Assembly: GCA_951804985.1 (NCBI GenBank) | Contig: OX638132.1 | Location: 11,575,529 to 11,639,528, forward strand | Direction of reading: 5' to 3' | Length of the DNA stretch: 64,000 nt | DNA from: Dryomyza anilis | Taxonomy: Eukaryota > Arthropoda > Insecta > Diptera > Dryomyzidae | Shown here: one piece after another, positions 1 through 12,189 of the stretch | How positions within the stretch are numbered: position 1 is the first letter of the stretch | Layout of the letters: each line of letters starts with the position of its first letter | Program-made: the position numbers and the translations under genes | Notes under the pieces: model-generated | What the model saw: the letters and a program-made list of their open reading frames with translations, nothing else | Database searches by the model: none | Told to the model about the DNA's origin: nothing

Positions 1-3000
1 GAGCGTCGTAGAGGGGTCAAACTTTGCACTTTTTATCCAAACTTCAAATGGCTGTAGAATCTAAACAGAGCTCCGCACGGGGTCCAAACTTGGCAGTTTT
101 TATCTCATACTGATCCAGATTATTTGGTATAAAAATCATAGGGATGGACTTAGTAGGAGTCGAGATATTACATCTTTAACTTCAAATGGCTGTAGAATCT
201 AAACGGAGCTCCGCACGGGGTCCAAACTTGACAGTTTTTATCTCATACTAAACCTGATTATTTGGTATAAAAATCATAGGGATCGACTTAGTAGGAGTCG
301 AGATATTACATCATTAACTTCAATTGGCTGTAGAATCTAAACGGAGCGTCGTACGGGGTCCAAACTTTGCAGTTTTTATCTCACGCAAAACCAGATTATT
401 TGGTATAAAAATCATAGTGATCGACTTAGTAGGAGTCGAGATATTACATCTTTAACTTCAAATGGCTGTAGAAACTAAACGGAGCGTCGTAGAGGGGTCA
501 AACTTGGCAGTTTTTATCTCATACTGATCCAGATTATTTGGTATAAAAATCATAGGGATCGAATTAGTAGGAGTCGAGATATTACATCATTAACTTCAAT
601 TGGCTGTAGAATCTAAACGGAGCGTCGTAGAGGAGTCAAACTTTTCACTTTTTATCCAAACTTCAAATGGCTGTAGAATCTAAACGGAGCGCCGTAGAGG
701 GGTCAAACTTGGCAGTTTTTATCTCATACTGATCCAGATTATTTGGTATAAAAATCATAGGGATCGACTTAGTAGGAGTCGAGATATTACATCATTAACT
801 TCAATTGGCTGTAGAATCTAAACGCAGCGTCGTAGAGGAGTCAAACTTTTCACTTTTTATCCAAACTTCAAATGGCTGTAGAATCTAAACGGAGCGCCGT
901 AGAGGGGTCAAACTTGGCAGTTTTTATCTCATACTAAACCTGATTATTTGGTATAAAAATCATAGGGATCGACTTAGTAGAAGTCGAGATATTACATCTT
1001 TAACTTCAAATGGCTGTATAAACTAAACCGAGCGTCGTAGAGGGGTCAAACTTTGCACTTTTTATCCAAACTTCAAATGGCTGTAGAATCTAAACGGAGC
1101 GCCGTATGGGGTCCAAACTTGGCAGTTTTTATCTCATGCTAAACCTGATTATTTTGTATAAAAATCATAGTGATCGACTTAGTAGGAGTCGAGATATCAC
1201 ATCTATAACTTCAAATGGCTGTAGAAACTAAAACGGAGCGTCGTAGAGGGATCAAACTTTTCGCTTTTTATCCAAACTTCAAATGGCTGTTTTATCTAAA
1301 CGGAGCGTCTTACGGGGTCCAAACTTTGCAGTTTTTATCTCATGCTAAACCTGATTATTTGGTATAAAAATCATAGTGATCGACTTAGTAGGAGTCGAGA
1401 TATTACATCTTTAACTTCAAATGGCTGTAGAAACTAAACGGAGCGTTGTAGAGGGGTCAAACTTTGCACTTTTATCCAAACTTCAAATGGCTGTAGAAAC
1501 TAAACGGAGCGTCGTAGAGGGGTCAAACTTTGAACTGTTTTATCCAAATTTCAAATGGCTTTAGATTCTAAACGGAGCGTCGTAGAGGGGTCAAACTTTG
1601 CACTTTTTATCCAAACTTCAATTGGCTGTAGAATCTAAACGGAGCGTCGTAGAAGAGTCAAACTTTTCACTTTTTATCCAAACTTCAAATGGCTGTAGAA
1701 TCTAAACGGAGCGCCGTAGAGGGGTCAAACTTGGCAGTTTTTATCTCATACTAAACCTGATTATTTGGTATAAAAATCAAAGGGATCGACTTAGTAGAAG
1801 TCGAGATATTACATCTTTAACTTCAAATGGCTGTATAAACTAAACCGAGCGTCGTAGAGGGGTCAAACTTTGCACTTTTTATCCAAACTTCAAATGGCTG
1901 TAGAATCTAAACGGAGCGCCGTATGGGGTCCAAACTTGGCAGTTTTTATCTCATGCTAAACCTGATTATTTTGTATAAAAATCATAGTGATCGACTTAGT
2001 AGGAGTCGAGATATCACATCTTTAACTTCAAATGGCTGTAGAAACTAAACGGAGCGTCGTAGAGGGGTCAAACTTTTCGCTTTTTATCCAAACTTCAAAT
2101 GGCTGTTTAATCTAAACGGAGCGTCTTACGGGGTCCAAACTTTGCAGTTTTTACCTCATGCTAAACCTGATTATTTGGTATAAAAATCATAGTGATCGAC
2201 TTAGTAGGAGTCGAGATATTACATCTTTAACTTCAAATGGCTGTAGAAACTAAACGGAGCGTTGTAGAGGGGTCAAACTTTGCACTTATATCCAAACTTC
2301 AAAAGCTGTAGAAACTAAACGGAGCGTCGTAGAGGGGTCAAACTTTGAACTGTTTTATCCAAATTTCAAATGGCTTTAGAATCTAAACGGAGCGTCGTAG
2401 AGGGGTCAAACTTTTCGCTTTTTATCCAAACATCAAATAGCTGTATAATCTAAACGGAGCGTCGTACGGGGTCCAAACTTTGCAGTTTTTATCTCATGCT
2501 AAACCTGATTATTTGGTATAAAAATCATAGTGATCGACTTAGTAGGAGTCGAGATATTACATCTTTAACTTCAAATGGCTGTAGAAACTAAACGGAGCGT
2601 CGTAGAGGGGTCAAACTTTGAACTGTTTTATCCAAATTTCAAATGGCTTTAGATTCTAAACGGAGCGTCGTAGAGGGGTCAAACTTTGCACTTTTTATCC
2701 AAACTTCAATTGGCTGTAGAATCTAAACGGAGCGTCGTAGAAGAGTCAAACTTTTCACTTTTTATCCAAACTTCAAATGGCTGTAGAATCTAAACGGAGC
2801 GCCGTAGAGGGGTCAAACTTGGCAGTTTTTATCTCATGCTAAACCTGATTATTTGGTATAAAAATCATAGGGATCGACTTAGTAGAAGTCGAGATATTAC
2901 ATCTTTAACTTCAAATGGCTGTAGAAACTAAACGGAGCGTCGTAGAGGGGTCAAACTTTGCACTTTTTATCCAAACTTCAAATGGCTGTAGAATCTAAAC

Positions 3001-3916
3001 AGAGATCCGTACGGGGTCCAAACTTGGCAGTTTTTATCTCATATTAAACCTGATTATTTGGTATAAAAATCATAGGGATCGACTTAGTAGTAGTCGAGAT
3101 ATTACATCTTTAACTTCAAATGGCTGTAGAATCTAAACGGAGCGTCGTAGAGGGGTCAAACTTTGCACTTTTATACAAACTTCAAATGGCTGTAGAATCT
3201 AAACGGAGCTCCGCACGGGCTCCAAACTTGGCAGTTTTTATCTCATACTAAACCTGATTATTTGGTATAAAAATCATAGTAATCGACTTAGTAGGAGTCG
3301 AGATATTACATCTTTAACTTGAAATGGCTGTAGAAACTAAACGGAGCGTCGTAGAGGGGTCAAACTTATCGCTTTTTATCCAAACTTCAAATGGCTGTAT
3401 AATCTAAACGGAGCGTCGTAGAGGGGTCAAACTTTTCGCTTTTTATCCAAACTTCAAATGGCTGTATAATCTAAACGGAGCGTCGTACGGGGTCCAAACT
3501 TGCCCGTTTTTATCTCATACTAAACATGATTATTTGGTATAAAAATCATAGGGATCGACTTAGTAGGAGTCGAGATATTACATCTTTAACTTCAAATGGC
3601 TGTAGAAACTAAACGGAGCGTCGTAGAGGGGTCAAACTTTGCACTTTTTATCCAAACTTCAAATGGCTGTAGAATCTAAACAGAGCTCCGTACGGGGTCC
3701 AAACTTGGCAGTTTTTATCTCATACTAAACCTGATTATTTGGTATAAAAATCATAGTAATCGACTTAGTAGGAGTCGAGATATTACATCTTTAACTTCAA
3801 ATGGCTGTAGAAACTAAACGGAGCGTCGTAGAGGGGTCAAACTTATCGCTTTTTATCCAAACTTCAAATGGCTGTATAATCTAAACGGAGCGTCGTAGAG
3901 GGGTCAAACTTTTCGC
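1..3916. repeat. Complex tandem satellite, left part of array
   Basis: The array is built from two related units. Unit A is about 67 bp (begins GGCTGTAGAATCTAAACGGA, ends ATCCAAACTTCAAAT). Unit B is about 138 bp: it shares the first ~58 bp and the last ~10 bp of A but carries about 70 extra bases, including TATTTGGTATAAAAATCATA and a small hairpin, CGACT-tagtagg-AGTCG. A and B mix in varying order (AB, AAB, AABB), and larger blocks recur (about 820-1300 against 1620-2100). The array is open at the left edge of the window. It holds no credible coding sequence. I do not recognise the family by name. Confidence 0.93.
3886..3916. repeat. Left target-site duplication of the LINE
   Basis: These 31 bases of satellite are repeated exactly at 7473-7503 after the element's poly-A tail. 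The A residues at 3883-3885 could add up to 3 bp, but cannot be told apart from the tail. Confidence 0.92.
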
Positions 3917-3946
3917 GGACGTAGCGTCAACGCACTTATGGGGGAC

Positions 3947-3954
3947 GGACGTGT
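3947..3954 (+). promoter_or_regulatory. Downstream-promoter-like element in LINE leader
   Basis: GGACGTGT lies at +31 to +38 from the first base of the element. Drosophila LINE promoters (jockey, I, F, Doc) use a RGWCGTG-type element near +28 in a TATA-less setting. The match is good; the position is about 3 nt late. Confidence 0.5.
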
Positions 3955-4357
3955 CGTGCCGCCTCTTGTCTTTTTAACGTGTTCCGTCCGTCGTTTTTTT
4001 TTTTAGTCTAATTTGTGTGTCAAAATTGTGCTTAATGTGGCCGTCCAACAATGCCAAAATTCAAAAACAATAATTATACGTTCAATCTCAACATTTATAA
4101 AATACAAATTAAAATAAACAAATAAACAGCAATAATTTAAAATAAAACAACTAACTATCTACAATAACAACAAATAAACAGAACCGGTTTCGCGCTGCCT
4201 GCTGTCTGCTGAGTTGCTGCACTCGCTGTTATTTACAATTGCCAACGCAAAGGGCTTTTCTATGCTCTTTGCTGCAATTGCACAGGTTTGTTGTCGTATT
4301 CCCTCCCTCCCTCATCCTACTCCACGCTACTAGCATACTCAGTTGATACTGCAGTGA

Positions 4358-7300
4358 GTGCGCGATCTACGCCGTGGTGAAGGCATAACACTCACCACGG
4401 CTTGGCTTGCGCTCTCATTTGTTTGTGTCAACTGCAGCGCGCTGGTAGTATGTATGTCTGGTTTGAATTTGCCCAGTAGAAAAATGTCGCAAAAATTTCG
4501 CATAGATTTTTGCAACATTCGTGGGCTGAGAACGAATTTCTTCTCTATATATGCGTATGTGTCCGTTAATAGGCCACAAATAATGGCACTGGGTGAGACC
4601 CAGGTTAGTGAGGATGCAGATCCACTGGATTTTCAGATACCTGGGTATCACTTAGTGCCATTATTTTCTGCCCATAGGGGTCTCGCTTTATTTATTCGGA
4701 GTGACGTTGTGTATCAACTGCAGCAACAACATAGTGTGTCGGATAGCGAATTTAATACAATTTGGGTTAAATTCAAAATCCAATCACACATCATGCACTT
4801 GTGCTATCTTTATAGGAGTCCGAATTTAGATAGGGTTTCCACCTGTAATAAGCTGGATGCCTTATCTGATTCGATCTCAAATATATTGGAGCAATTTCCA
4901 GGCAGTGAAATTGTTGTTGCGGGCGATTTTAATGTGCACAACGCCACTTGGTTGAGCCACTCGGGTCTATCAACACAGGAGGGTTGTTATGTTGAGCTTT
5001 TTGCCGAGTGCAACCAACTCACTCAAATGGTGATGGAGCCGACGTATATTCCACGCGTCGGCGGGCAAAGCCCAAAAGTCCTAGACCTTTTTCTGACTTC
5101 ACATCATGAAAAATATGATGTAAAAGTCCTTGCACCTCTTGGTAACTCCGACCACTGTACTGTTTCCGCTGAGTTTTCGTATTCTAGTTTACGCGCCTCT
5201 TCGATTAAAGCCCCGAAGAGGACTGTATGGCTTTACGAAAAAGCAAATTGGGTTGCGTTAAATGATTTTTTTCGCAACTTTAATTGGAAATTGTGTTTCG
5301 CAGACAGAGACATAAATGCCGCGGCTTTAATGGTACAAAATATTATTTTATTAGGTATGCGGTCCTTCATACCTTCTAAAAAGATTAGCATTAAACCCAA
5401 GGACCACTCTTGGTTTAATGAGACTTGCAGGATTGCAGTCAGGTCGAAAGAGGAAGCCTTTCAGACTTGGCGTTCTAACAAGAATGCTGATACTGAAAGA
5501 CTTCGTATACAGGCTAGGAATCGCTGTAATGCCGTGATCTTGCGCGAAAAGTTTCTTCACGAACAAAACGCGCGCAAAAAGGTCCTACTCTATCACAGGG
5601 GTAGTAAAAATTTCTGGTCATTTGTAAAAAGGGTGAAGAATCAGACGACATCGTCTACTCCAACTCTTAGTATGAATGGCCAGACCTTCACTGACCCGGT
5701 TGATAAAGCTAATCTCTTGGCAGAATTATTTGCAAATAATTCAACGCTCCCAGATAGTAATCAACCACTGCCTGTCGTCGATTTTGTTTCTTCTGCAATG
5801 CCGGAGATACATTTTCGAACTCGGGCAGTCAAAAAGGTTTTAGCGAACCTCAACATTAACAAAGCCTCTGGGCCAGATGGCATATCTGCCCATGTGTTGA
5901 AGAAGTGCGCGTCAACGCTGGCTTGTCCGTTGCGTAACCTTTTCAACATCTCCTACACGACAGGAGTTTTTCCATCTTGTTGGAAGGTTGCCAATGTCCA
6001 GCCAGTTCCGAAAAAGGGCGAGGCCACGAACCCTGCCAATTACCGACCCATTGCAATATGCTCTGCACTCTCCAAGGTAATGGAGAGCGTAATTAACTTC
6101 CACCTTGTGAACTATCTTGAGCACAACGAATTGCTCAGTGACCGACAATACGGTTTCCGTAGGACCAGATCCACAGGTGACTTGATGGCGGTCCTCTCCG
6201 AAAAGTGGAATAATTGTGTTCACCTTTTCGGGGAGAGCAAGGCTGTTGCTCTCGATATTTCCAAGGCTTTTGATCGAGTGTGGCATAAAGCCCTCGTTTC
6301 AAAACTAATTGCATATGGTGTCGGTGCATCTTTTACTCGATGGATATCGAGTTTTCTCCAGGGTCGTTCAATACGAGTTGCGATGGATGGTGTTCTTTCA
6401 GAACAACATTTCATCAATTCTGGAGTTCCGCAGGGTTCCGTCCTATCCCCGTCCCTATTTCTGGTATTTATCAATGACCTTCTGTCATTGACCCAGAACC
6501 CAATTCATTCCTTTGCAGATGACAGTAACATTTGTCATTCATATTCGTTCAACAAGCGCCCAAACTCTTTGGAGATTGAGAGTAAACGACGCACTATGAA
6601 TGACACACTCAATAATGACCTTAAATCAATCTCCGAGTGGGGTGTTGCAAACAGAGTAGATTTTAATGCAAGCAAGACCCAATGTTGTATGTTATCTCAC
6701 AAAAGAATGGATTCACCCCTCCCTCCCCTCAATATGGGTGCTGTGGATATTGCGCAGTCAGCTGCTCTTGACGTTCTGGGCATATCAATTCAATGTGATC
6801 TCCGTTGGAATGACCACATATTTAACGTGTCGAAAGAAGCGGCCAAGTGCCTCGGTTTTTTAAAACGGTGTAAAACATACTTCACTCCTGCTGACTTACG
6901 CACTGTCTACATTACCTATATACGGCCTAAAATGGAATTCAATTCGCACATTTGGGCAGGGGCCTCAAAATCCTCCTTGGAGTTCCTGGACCGAATCCAA
7001 CAACGTGCGATATATTTAATAGGGGATGAAAATATTTCATTGTCTATTGGTTCTCTTGAGCACCGAAGGACCGTTGGGTGTGTAAGCCTGTTTTATAGGT
7101 ATTACAACGGCAAGTGTTCGAGGGAAATACATGGCCTGATTCCACCAGGTCGTGTGTTCTCTCGTTCTACTCGGGCGTCAAACCAAGCCCACCCCTTCGT
7201 AGTCGACTCGGCTCTCAACAGAACCACGCATTATAGAGAGAATTCGTTCTTCAGTCGCACGATTCGTTTGTGGAACAATCTCCCTGCGTACGTTTTTCCG

Positions 7301-7372
7301 GACATTTTTGATATTGGCAAGTTCAAAACAAACATTCACCGACACTACTCTATCTTTCCTCCCTCCTTTTAA
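4358..7372 (+). CDS. LINE endonuclease / reverse transcriptase polyprotein
   Basis: 1004 aa, uninterrupted. Residues ~46-270 form an AP-endonuclease-like domain: DFCNIRGL near the start, GETQ with the catalytic Glu at 80, GDFNVHN at 189-195 and GNSDHC at 262-267. The reverse transcriptase follows: NYRPIAICS, motif A ALDISKAFD with Asp at 633, motif B GVPQGSVLSPSLF, and motif C FADD at 719-722, so all catalytic Asp residues are kept. After the thumb come about 200 residues without a recognisable RNase H. The annotated start gives a 42-residue leader with no domain; in-frame Met codons near residues 33 and 43 are equally likely starts. The product would nick target DNA and copy its own RNA by target-primed reverse transcription. 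No ORF1 partner is encoded in this copy. Confidence 0.93.
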   Translation: MRDLRRGEGITLTTAWLALSFVCVNCSALVVCMSGLNLPSRKMSQKFRIDFCNIRGLRTNFFSIYAYVSVNRPQIMALGETQVSEDADPLDFQIPGYHLVPLFSAHRGLALFIRSDVVYQLQQQHSVSDSEFNTIWVKFKIQSHIMHLCYLYRSPNLDRVSTCNKLDALSDSISNILEQFPGSEIVVAGDFNVHNATWLSHSGLSTQEGCYVELFAECNQLTQMVMEPTYIPRVGGQSPKVLDLFLTSHHEKYDVKVLAPLGNSDHCTVSAEFSYSSLRASSIKAPKRTVWLYEKANWVALNDFFRNFNWKLCFADRDINAAALMVQNIILLGMRSFIPSKKISIKPKDHSWFNETCRIAVRSKEEAFQTWRSNKNADTERLRIQARNRCNAVILREKFLHEQNARKKVLLYHRGSKNFWSFVKRVKNQTTSSTPTLSMNGQTFTDPVDKANLLAELFANNSTLPDSNQPLPVVDFVSSAMPEIHFRTRAVKKVLANLNINKASGPDGISAHVLKKCASTLACPLRNLFNISYTTGVFPSCWKVANVQPVPKKGEATNPANYRPIAICSALSKVMESVINFHLVNYLEHNELLSDRQYGFRRTRSTGDLMAVLSEKWNNCVHLFGESKAVALDISKAFDRVWHKALVSKLIAYGVGASFTRWISSFLQGRSIRVAMDGVLSEQHFINSGVPQGSVLSPSLFLVFINDLLSLTQNPIHSFADDSNICHSYSFNKRPNSLEIESKRRTMNDTLNNDLKSISEWGVANRVDFNASKTQCCMLSHKRMDSPLPPLNMGAVDIAQSAALDVLGISIQCDLRWNDHIFNVSKEAAKCLGFLKRCKTYFTPADLRTVYITYIRPKMEFNSHIWAGASKSSLEFLDRIQQRAIYLIGDENISLSIGSLEHRRTVGCVSLFYRYYNGKCSREIHGLIPPGRVFSRSTRASNQAHPFVVDSALNRTTHYRENSFFSRTIRLWNNLPAYVFPDIFDIGKFKTNIHRHYSIFPPSF

Positions 7373-7441
7373 CCTATCATCCCTTCTTACGATCAACACT
7401 GTGCTTTGCATGAATAGGGGGCATCCCCTGAGCGTTGGTTA

Positions 7442-7472
<31 letters not shown>

Positions 7473-10400
7473 CGGAGCGTCGTAGAGGGGTCAAACTTTT
7501 CGCATTTTATCCAAACTTCAAATGGCTGTATAATCTAAACGGAGCGTCGTACGGGGTCCAAACTTTGCAGTTTTTATCTCATACTAAAGCTGATTATTTG
7601 GTATACAAATCATAGGGATCGAATTAGTAGGAGTCGAGATATTACATCTTTAACTTCAAATAACTCTAGAATCTAAACGGAGCGTCGTAGAGGGGTCAAA
7701 CCTTGCACTTCTTATCCAAACTTCAAATGGCTGTAGAATCTAAACAGAGCTCCGCACGGGGTCCAAACTTGGCAGTTTTTATCTCATACTAAACCTGATT
7801 ATTTGGTATAAAAATCATAGGGATCGACTTAGTAGGAGTCGAGATATTACATCTTTAACTTCAAATGGCTGTAGAAACTAAACGGAGCGTCGTAGAGGGG
7901 TCAAACTTTGCACTTTTTATCCAAACTTCAAACGGCTGTAGAAACTAAACGGAGCGTCGTAGAGGGGTCAAACATTGCACTTTTTATCCAAACTTCAAAT
8001 GGCTGTAGGGGTCAAACTTTTCGCTTTTTATCCAAACTTCAAATGGCGTACGGGGTCCAAACTTTGCAGTTTTTATCTCATGCTAAACCTGATTATTTGG
8101 TATAAAAATCATAGTGATCGACTTAGTAGAAGTCGAGATATTACATCTTTAACTTCAAATGGCTGTAGAAACTAAACGGAGCGTCGTAGAGGGGTCAAAC
8201 TTTGCAATTTTTATCCAAACTTCAAATGGCTGTAGAAACTAAACGGAGCGCCGTAGAGGGGTCAAACATTGCACTTTTTATCCAAACTTCAAATGGCTGT
8301 AGAATCTAAACAGAGCTCCGCACGGGGTTCAAACTAGGCAGTTTTTATCTCATACTAAACCTGATTATTTGGTATAAAAATCACAGTGATCAACTTAGTA
8401 GGAGTCGAGATATTACATCTTTAACTTCAAATGGCTGTAGAATCTAAACGGAGCGTCGTAGGGGGGGCAAACTTTGCATTTTTTATTCAAACTTCAAATG
8501 GCTGTAGAATCTAAACGGAGCTCCGCACGGGGTCCAAACTTGGAAAATTTTTCCTTATGCTAAACCTGATTATTTTGTATAAAAATCATAGTGATCGACT
8601 TAGTAGGAGTCGAGATATTACATCTTTAACTTCAAATGGCTGTAGAATCTAAACGGAGCGTCGTAGGGGGGGCAAACTTTGCACTTTTTATTCAAACTTC
8701 AAATGGCTGTAGAATCTAAACGGAGCTCCGCACGGGGTCCAAACTTGGAAGTTTTTACCTCATGCTAAACCTGATTATTTTGTATAAAAATCATAGTGAT
8801 CGACTTAGTAGGAGTCGAGATATTACATCTTTAACTTCAAATGGCTGTAGAAACTAAACAGAGCGTCGTAGAGGGGTCAAACTTTTCGCTTTTTATCCAA
8901 ACTTCAAATGGCTGTAGAATCTAAACGGAACGTCGTAGAGGAGTCAAACATGCACTTTTTATCCAAACTTCAAATGGCTGTAGAATCTAATCGGCGCGCC
9001 GTACGGGGTCCATAATTTGCAGTTTTTATCTCATGCTAAACCTGATTATTTTGCATAAAAATCATAGTGATCGACTTAGGAGGAGTCGAGATATTACATC
9101 TTTAACTTCAAATGGCTGTAGAATCTAAACAGAGCGTCGTAGAGGGGTCAAACTTTGCATTTTTATCCAAACTTCAAATGTCTGTAGAAACTAAACGGAG
9201 CGTCGTAGAGGTGTCAAATATTGCACTTTTTATCCAAACTTCAAATGGCTGTAGAATCTAAACGGAGCGTCGTAGGGGGGTCAAACTTTGCACTTTTTTA
9301 TCCAAACTTCAAATGGCTGTAGATTCTAAACATTGCGTCGTAGAGGGGTCAAACTTTGCACTTTACATCTTTAACTTCAAATGGCTGTAGAATCTAAGCA
9401 GAGCGTCGTAGAGGGGTCAAACTTTTCGCTTTTTATCCAAACTTCAAATGGCTGTAGAATCTAAAAGGAGCGCCGTACGGGGTCCAAACTTTGCAGTTTT
9501 TATCTCATGCTAAACCTGATTATTTGGTATAAAAATCATAGTGATCGACTTAGTAGGAGTTGAGATATTACATCTTTAACTTCAAATGGCTGTAGAAACT
9601 AAACGGAGCTTCGTAGAGGGGTCAAACTTTGCACTTTTTATCCAAACTTCAAATGGCTGTAGAATCTAAACGGATCGTCGAAGAGGGGTCAAACTTTGCA
9701 CTTTTTATCCAAACTTCAAATGGTTGTAGAATCTAAACGGTGCGTCATACGGGGTCGATACTTTGCATTTTTTATCCAAACTTCAAATGCCGTACGGGGT
9801 CCAAACTATGCATTTTTTATCTCATGCTAAACCTGTTTATTTGGTATAAAAGTCATAGGAATCGACTTAGTAGGAGTCGAGATATTACATCTTTAACTTC
9901 AAATGGCTGTAGAATCTAAACCAAGCGTCGTAGAGGGGTCAAACTTTGCACTTTTTATCCAAACTTCAGATGGCTGTAGAATCTAAACAGAGCTCCGCAC
10001 GGGGTCCAAACTTGGCAGTTTTTATCTCATACTAAACCTGTTTATTTGGTATAAAAATCATAGGGATCGACTTAGTAGGAGTCGAGATATTACATCTTTA
10101 ACTTCAAATGGCTGTAGAATCTAAACCAAGCGTCGTAGAGGGGTCAAACTTTGCACTTTTTATCCAAACTTCAAATAGCTGTAGAAATTAAACGGAGCGC
10201 CGTACGGGGTCCAAACTATGCAGTTCTTATCTCATGCTAAACCTGATTATTTTGTATAAAAATCATAGTGATCGACTTAGTAGGAGTCGAGATATTACAT
10301 CTTTAACTTCAAATGGCTGTAGAAACTAAACGGAGCGTCGTAGAGGGGTCAAACTTTGCGCTTTTTATCCAAACTTCAAATGGCTGTAGAATCTAAAAGG

Positions 10401-11180
10401 AGCGTCGTAGAGGGGTCAAACTTTGCACTTTTTATCCAAACTTCAAATGGCTGTAGAAACTAAACGGGGCGTCTTAGAGGGGTCAAACTTTACACTTTTT
10501 ATCCAAATTTCAAAAGGCTTTAGAATCTAAACGGAGCGTCGAAGAGGGGTCAAACTTTGCACTTTTTATCCACACTTCAAATGGCTGTGGAATCTAAACG
10601 GAGCGCCGTACGGGGTCCAAACTTGGCTGTTTTTATCTCATGCTAAACCTGATTATTTTGTATAAAAATCATAGTGATCGACTTAGTAGGAGCGAGATAT
10701 TACATCTTTAACTTCAAATGGCTGTAGAATCTAAACGGAGCGTCGTAGAGGGGTCAAACTTTGTACTTTTTATGCAAACTTCAAATGGCTGTAAAATCTA
10801 AACGAAGCGCCGTACGGGGTCCAAACTTGGCAGTTTTTAACTCATACTAAACCTGATTATTTGGTATAAAAATCATAGGGATCGACTTAGTAGGAGTCGA
10901 GATATTACATCTTTAACTTCAAATGGCTGTAGAATCTAAACGGAGCGTCGTAGGGGGGTCAAACTTTGCACTTTTTATCCCAACTACAAATGGCTGTAGA
11001 ATCTAAACGGAGCTCCGCACGGGGTTCAAACTTGGCAGTTTTTATCTCATACTAAACCTGATTATTTTGCATAAAAATCATAGTGATCGACTTAGTAGGA
11101 GTCGAGATATTACATCTTTAACTTCAAATGACTGTAGAAACTAAACAGAGCGTCGTAGAGGGGTCAAACTTTTCGCTTTC
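7473..11180. repeat. Complex tandem satellite, right part of array
   Basis: This is the same A/B satellite, resuming after the LINE with the duplicated 31 bases (7473-7503), so it was one array before insertion. It is more mixed than the left part: runs of A units alone (8150-8290, 9120-9420, 10320-10560) and truncated units (around 8000-8060 and 9780). The last recognisable unit ends near 11180, where the sequence changes to ordinary AT-rich DNA. Confidence 0.92.
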
Positions 11181-12189
11181 TATCGGATATTTATATCTAA
11201 GGGAATAAAAGGAGCATATTTGTAAATTGCAGAGATAGTTGCAAATTAATTTATTTGATCACGTCTTTTTAGTTAGTTATACATTTAAAACGTTCAATTT
11301 TTATTACTGTATTTGTTTTTTTTTTTTTGTATTGTATTTAGACTTTTACTACATTATTTACTACTTTGTTTATGAATATATTGCTTCTCATTTGCTAACT
11401 ATACGCGCATTGATAAATGCGACAACATAACTAATAATATATAAATAAAAAGTTAATTTGTTCAAATAGTTGGTCGAAGTGCGTACGCAATGAGTTCCAA
11501 GATAAAAATGTATGATGCAAAGATGTAAAACGCACGCATGGCACATATGAGCTAAGGGTTTAGATAATAATTGCGATGGAAAACGTGCGGGTAGCTGATG
11601 CAGCACCCGGCACAAATGGCAATTATCTCAAATAGGCGGGCTGCATACAGTAACGGGCAGTATTTAGAAAAGTGTTACATAAAATTAAAATTCTGTAAAC
11701 TTTATCATAAACCAAGGAACAATTGCGACAGTATGCAGCACCGCATTGTGCATAAATCCAACAACAATACAAATGAGTATGAGTGGGATGTGACATACAA
11801 TACTTAACTAAGTAATTTCACTTAAATAGATATTTTTACAATAACTCGCAATTTTTATATATATTTTTTTTTACATTTTTTTATGTTTTTAATTTTAATT
11901 TAAGTAGCTCGTATTTATACAGCACGCAGCGTTAGGCTATCGTTATAAATTCAAATAAGAGCTTTGTTTTAATTTCTTGATTTTTTTATACTTTTGCACT
12001 TGAGACAGATAGACAGACACCTTTTTCTGTTTAGAATAGAAATGCTTAATCTTACTTTAGTTGGACCGCGACCAAATACCATATAATTCGCCGTTAAAAA
12101 AATGCTGCTATGTTGCTGGGTATTTGACTCTTAACTCTTATCATAGGCAGCAATTTTAACTTGCTTGTGTGCTTTTTTTAATATTTCAT
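11181..12189. other. AT-rich spacer between satellite and nicalin 3' end
   Basis: I see no gene. The part next to 12190 is the 3' flank of nicalin (transcribed leftwards). Open frames at 11239-11430 and 11598-11807 have no protein-like composition. Confidence 0.6.

Larger units (their letters stand above)
3917..7472 (+). mobile_element. Full-length non-LTR retrotransposon (LINE), single ORF
   Basis: The element is 3556 bp. It has a 441-bp leader (3917-4357), one long ORF (4358-7372), a short 3' UTR and a tail of about 25 A (7448-7472). A perfect 31-bp duplication of satellite flanks it, so both ends are defined and the copy is not 5'-truncated. The leader carries GGACGTGT at 3947-3954, close to the place (+28 to +34) of the internal downstream promoter element of TATA-less Drosophila LINEs. 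No ORF1 (gag-like, zinc-knuckle) is present. Poly-A tail, APE endonuclease, RT and absence of an RNase H domain fit the Jockey/CR1 group; I cannot fix the clade by eye. The intact ORF and perfect TSD suggest a young insertion. Confidence 0.93.

Noticed and set aside
1..11180. CRISPR-like array
   Set aside because: Units have no unique spacers of constant length; it is a eukaryotic satellite.
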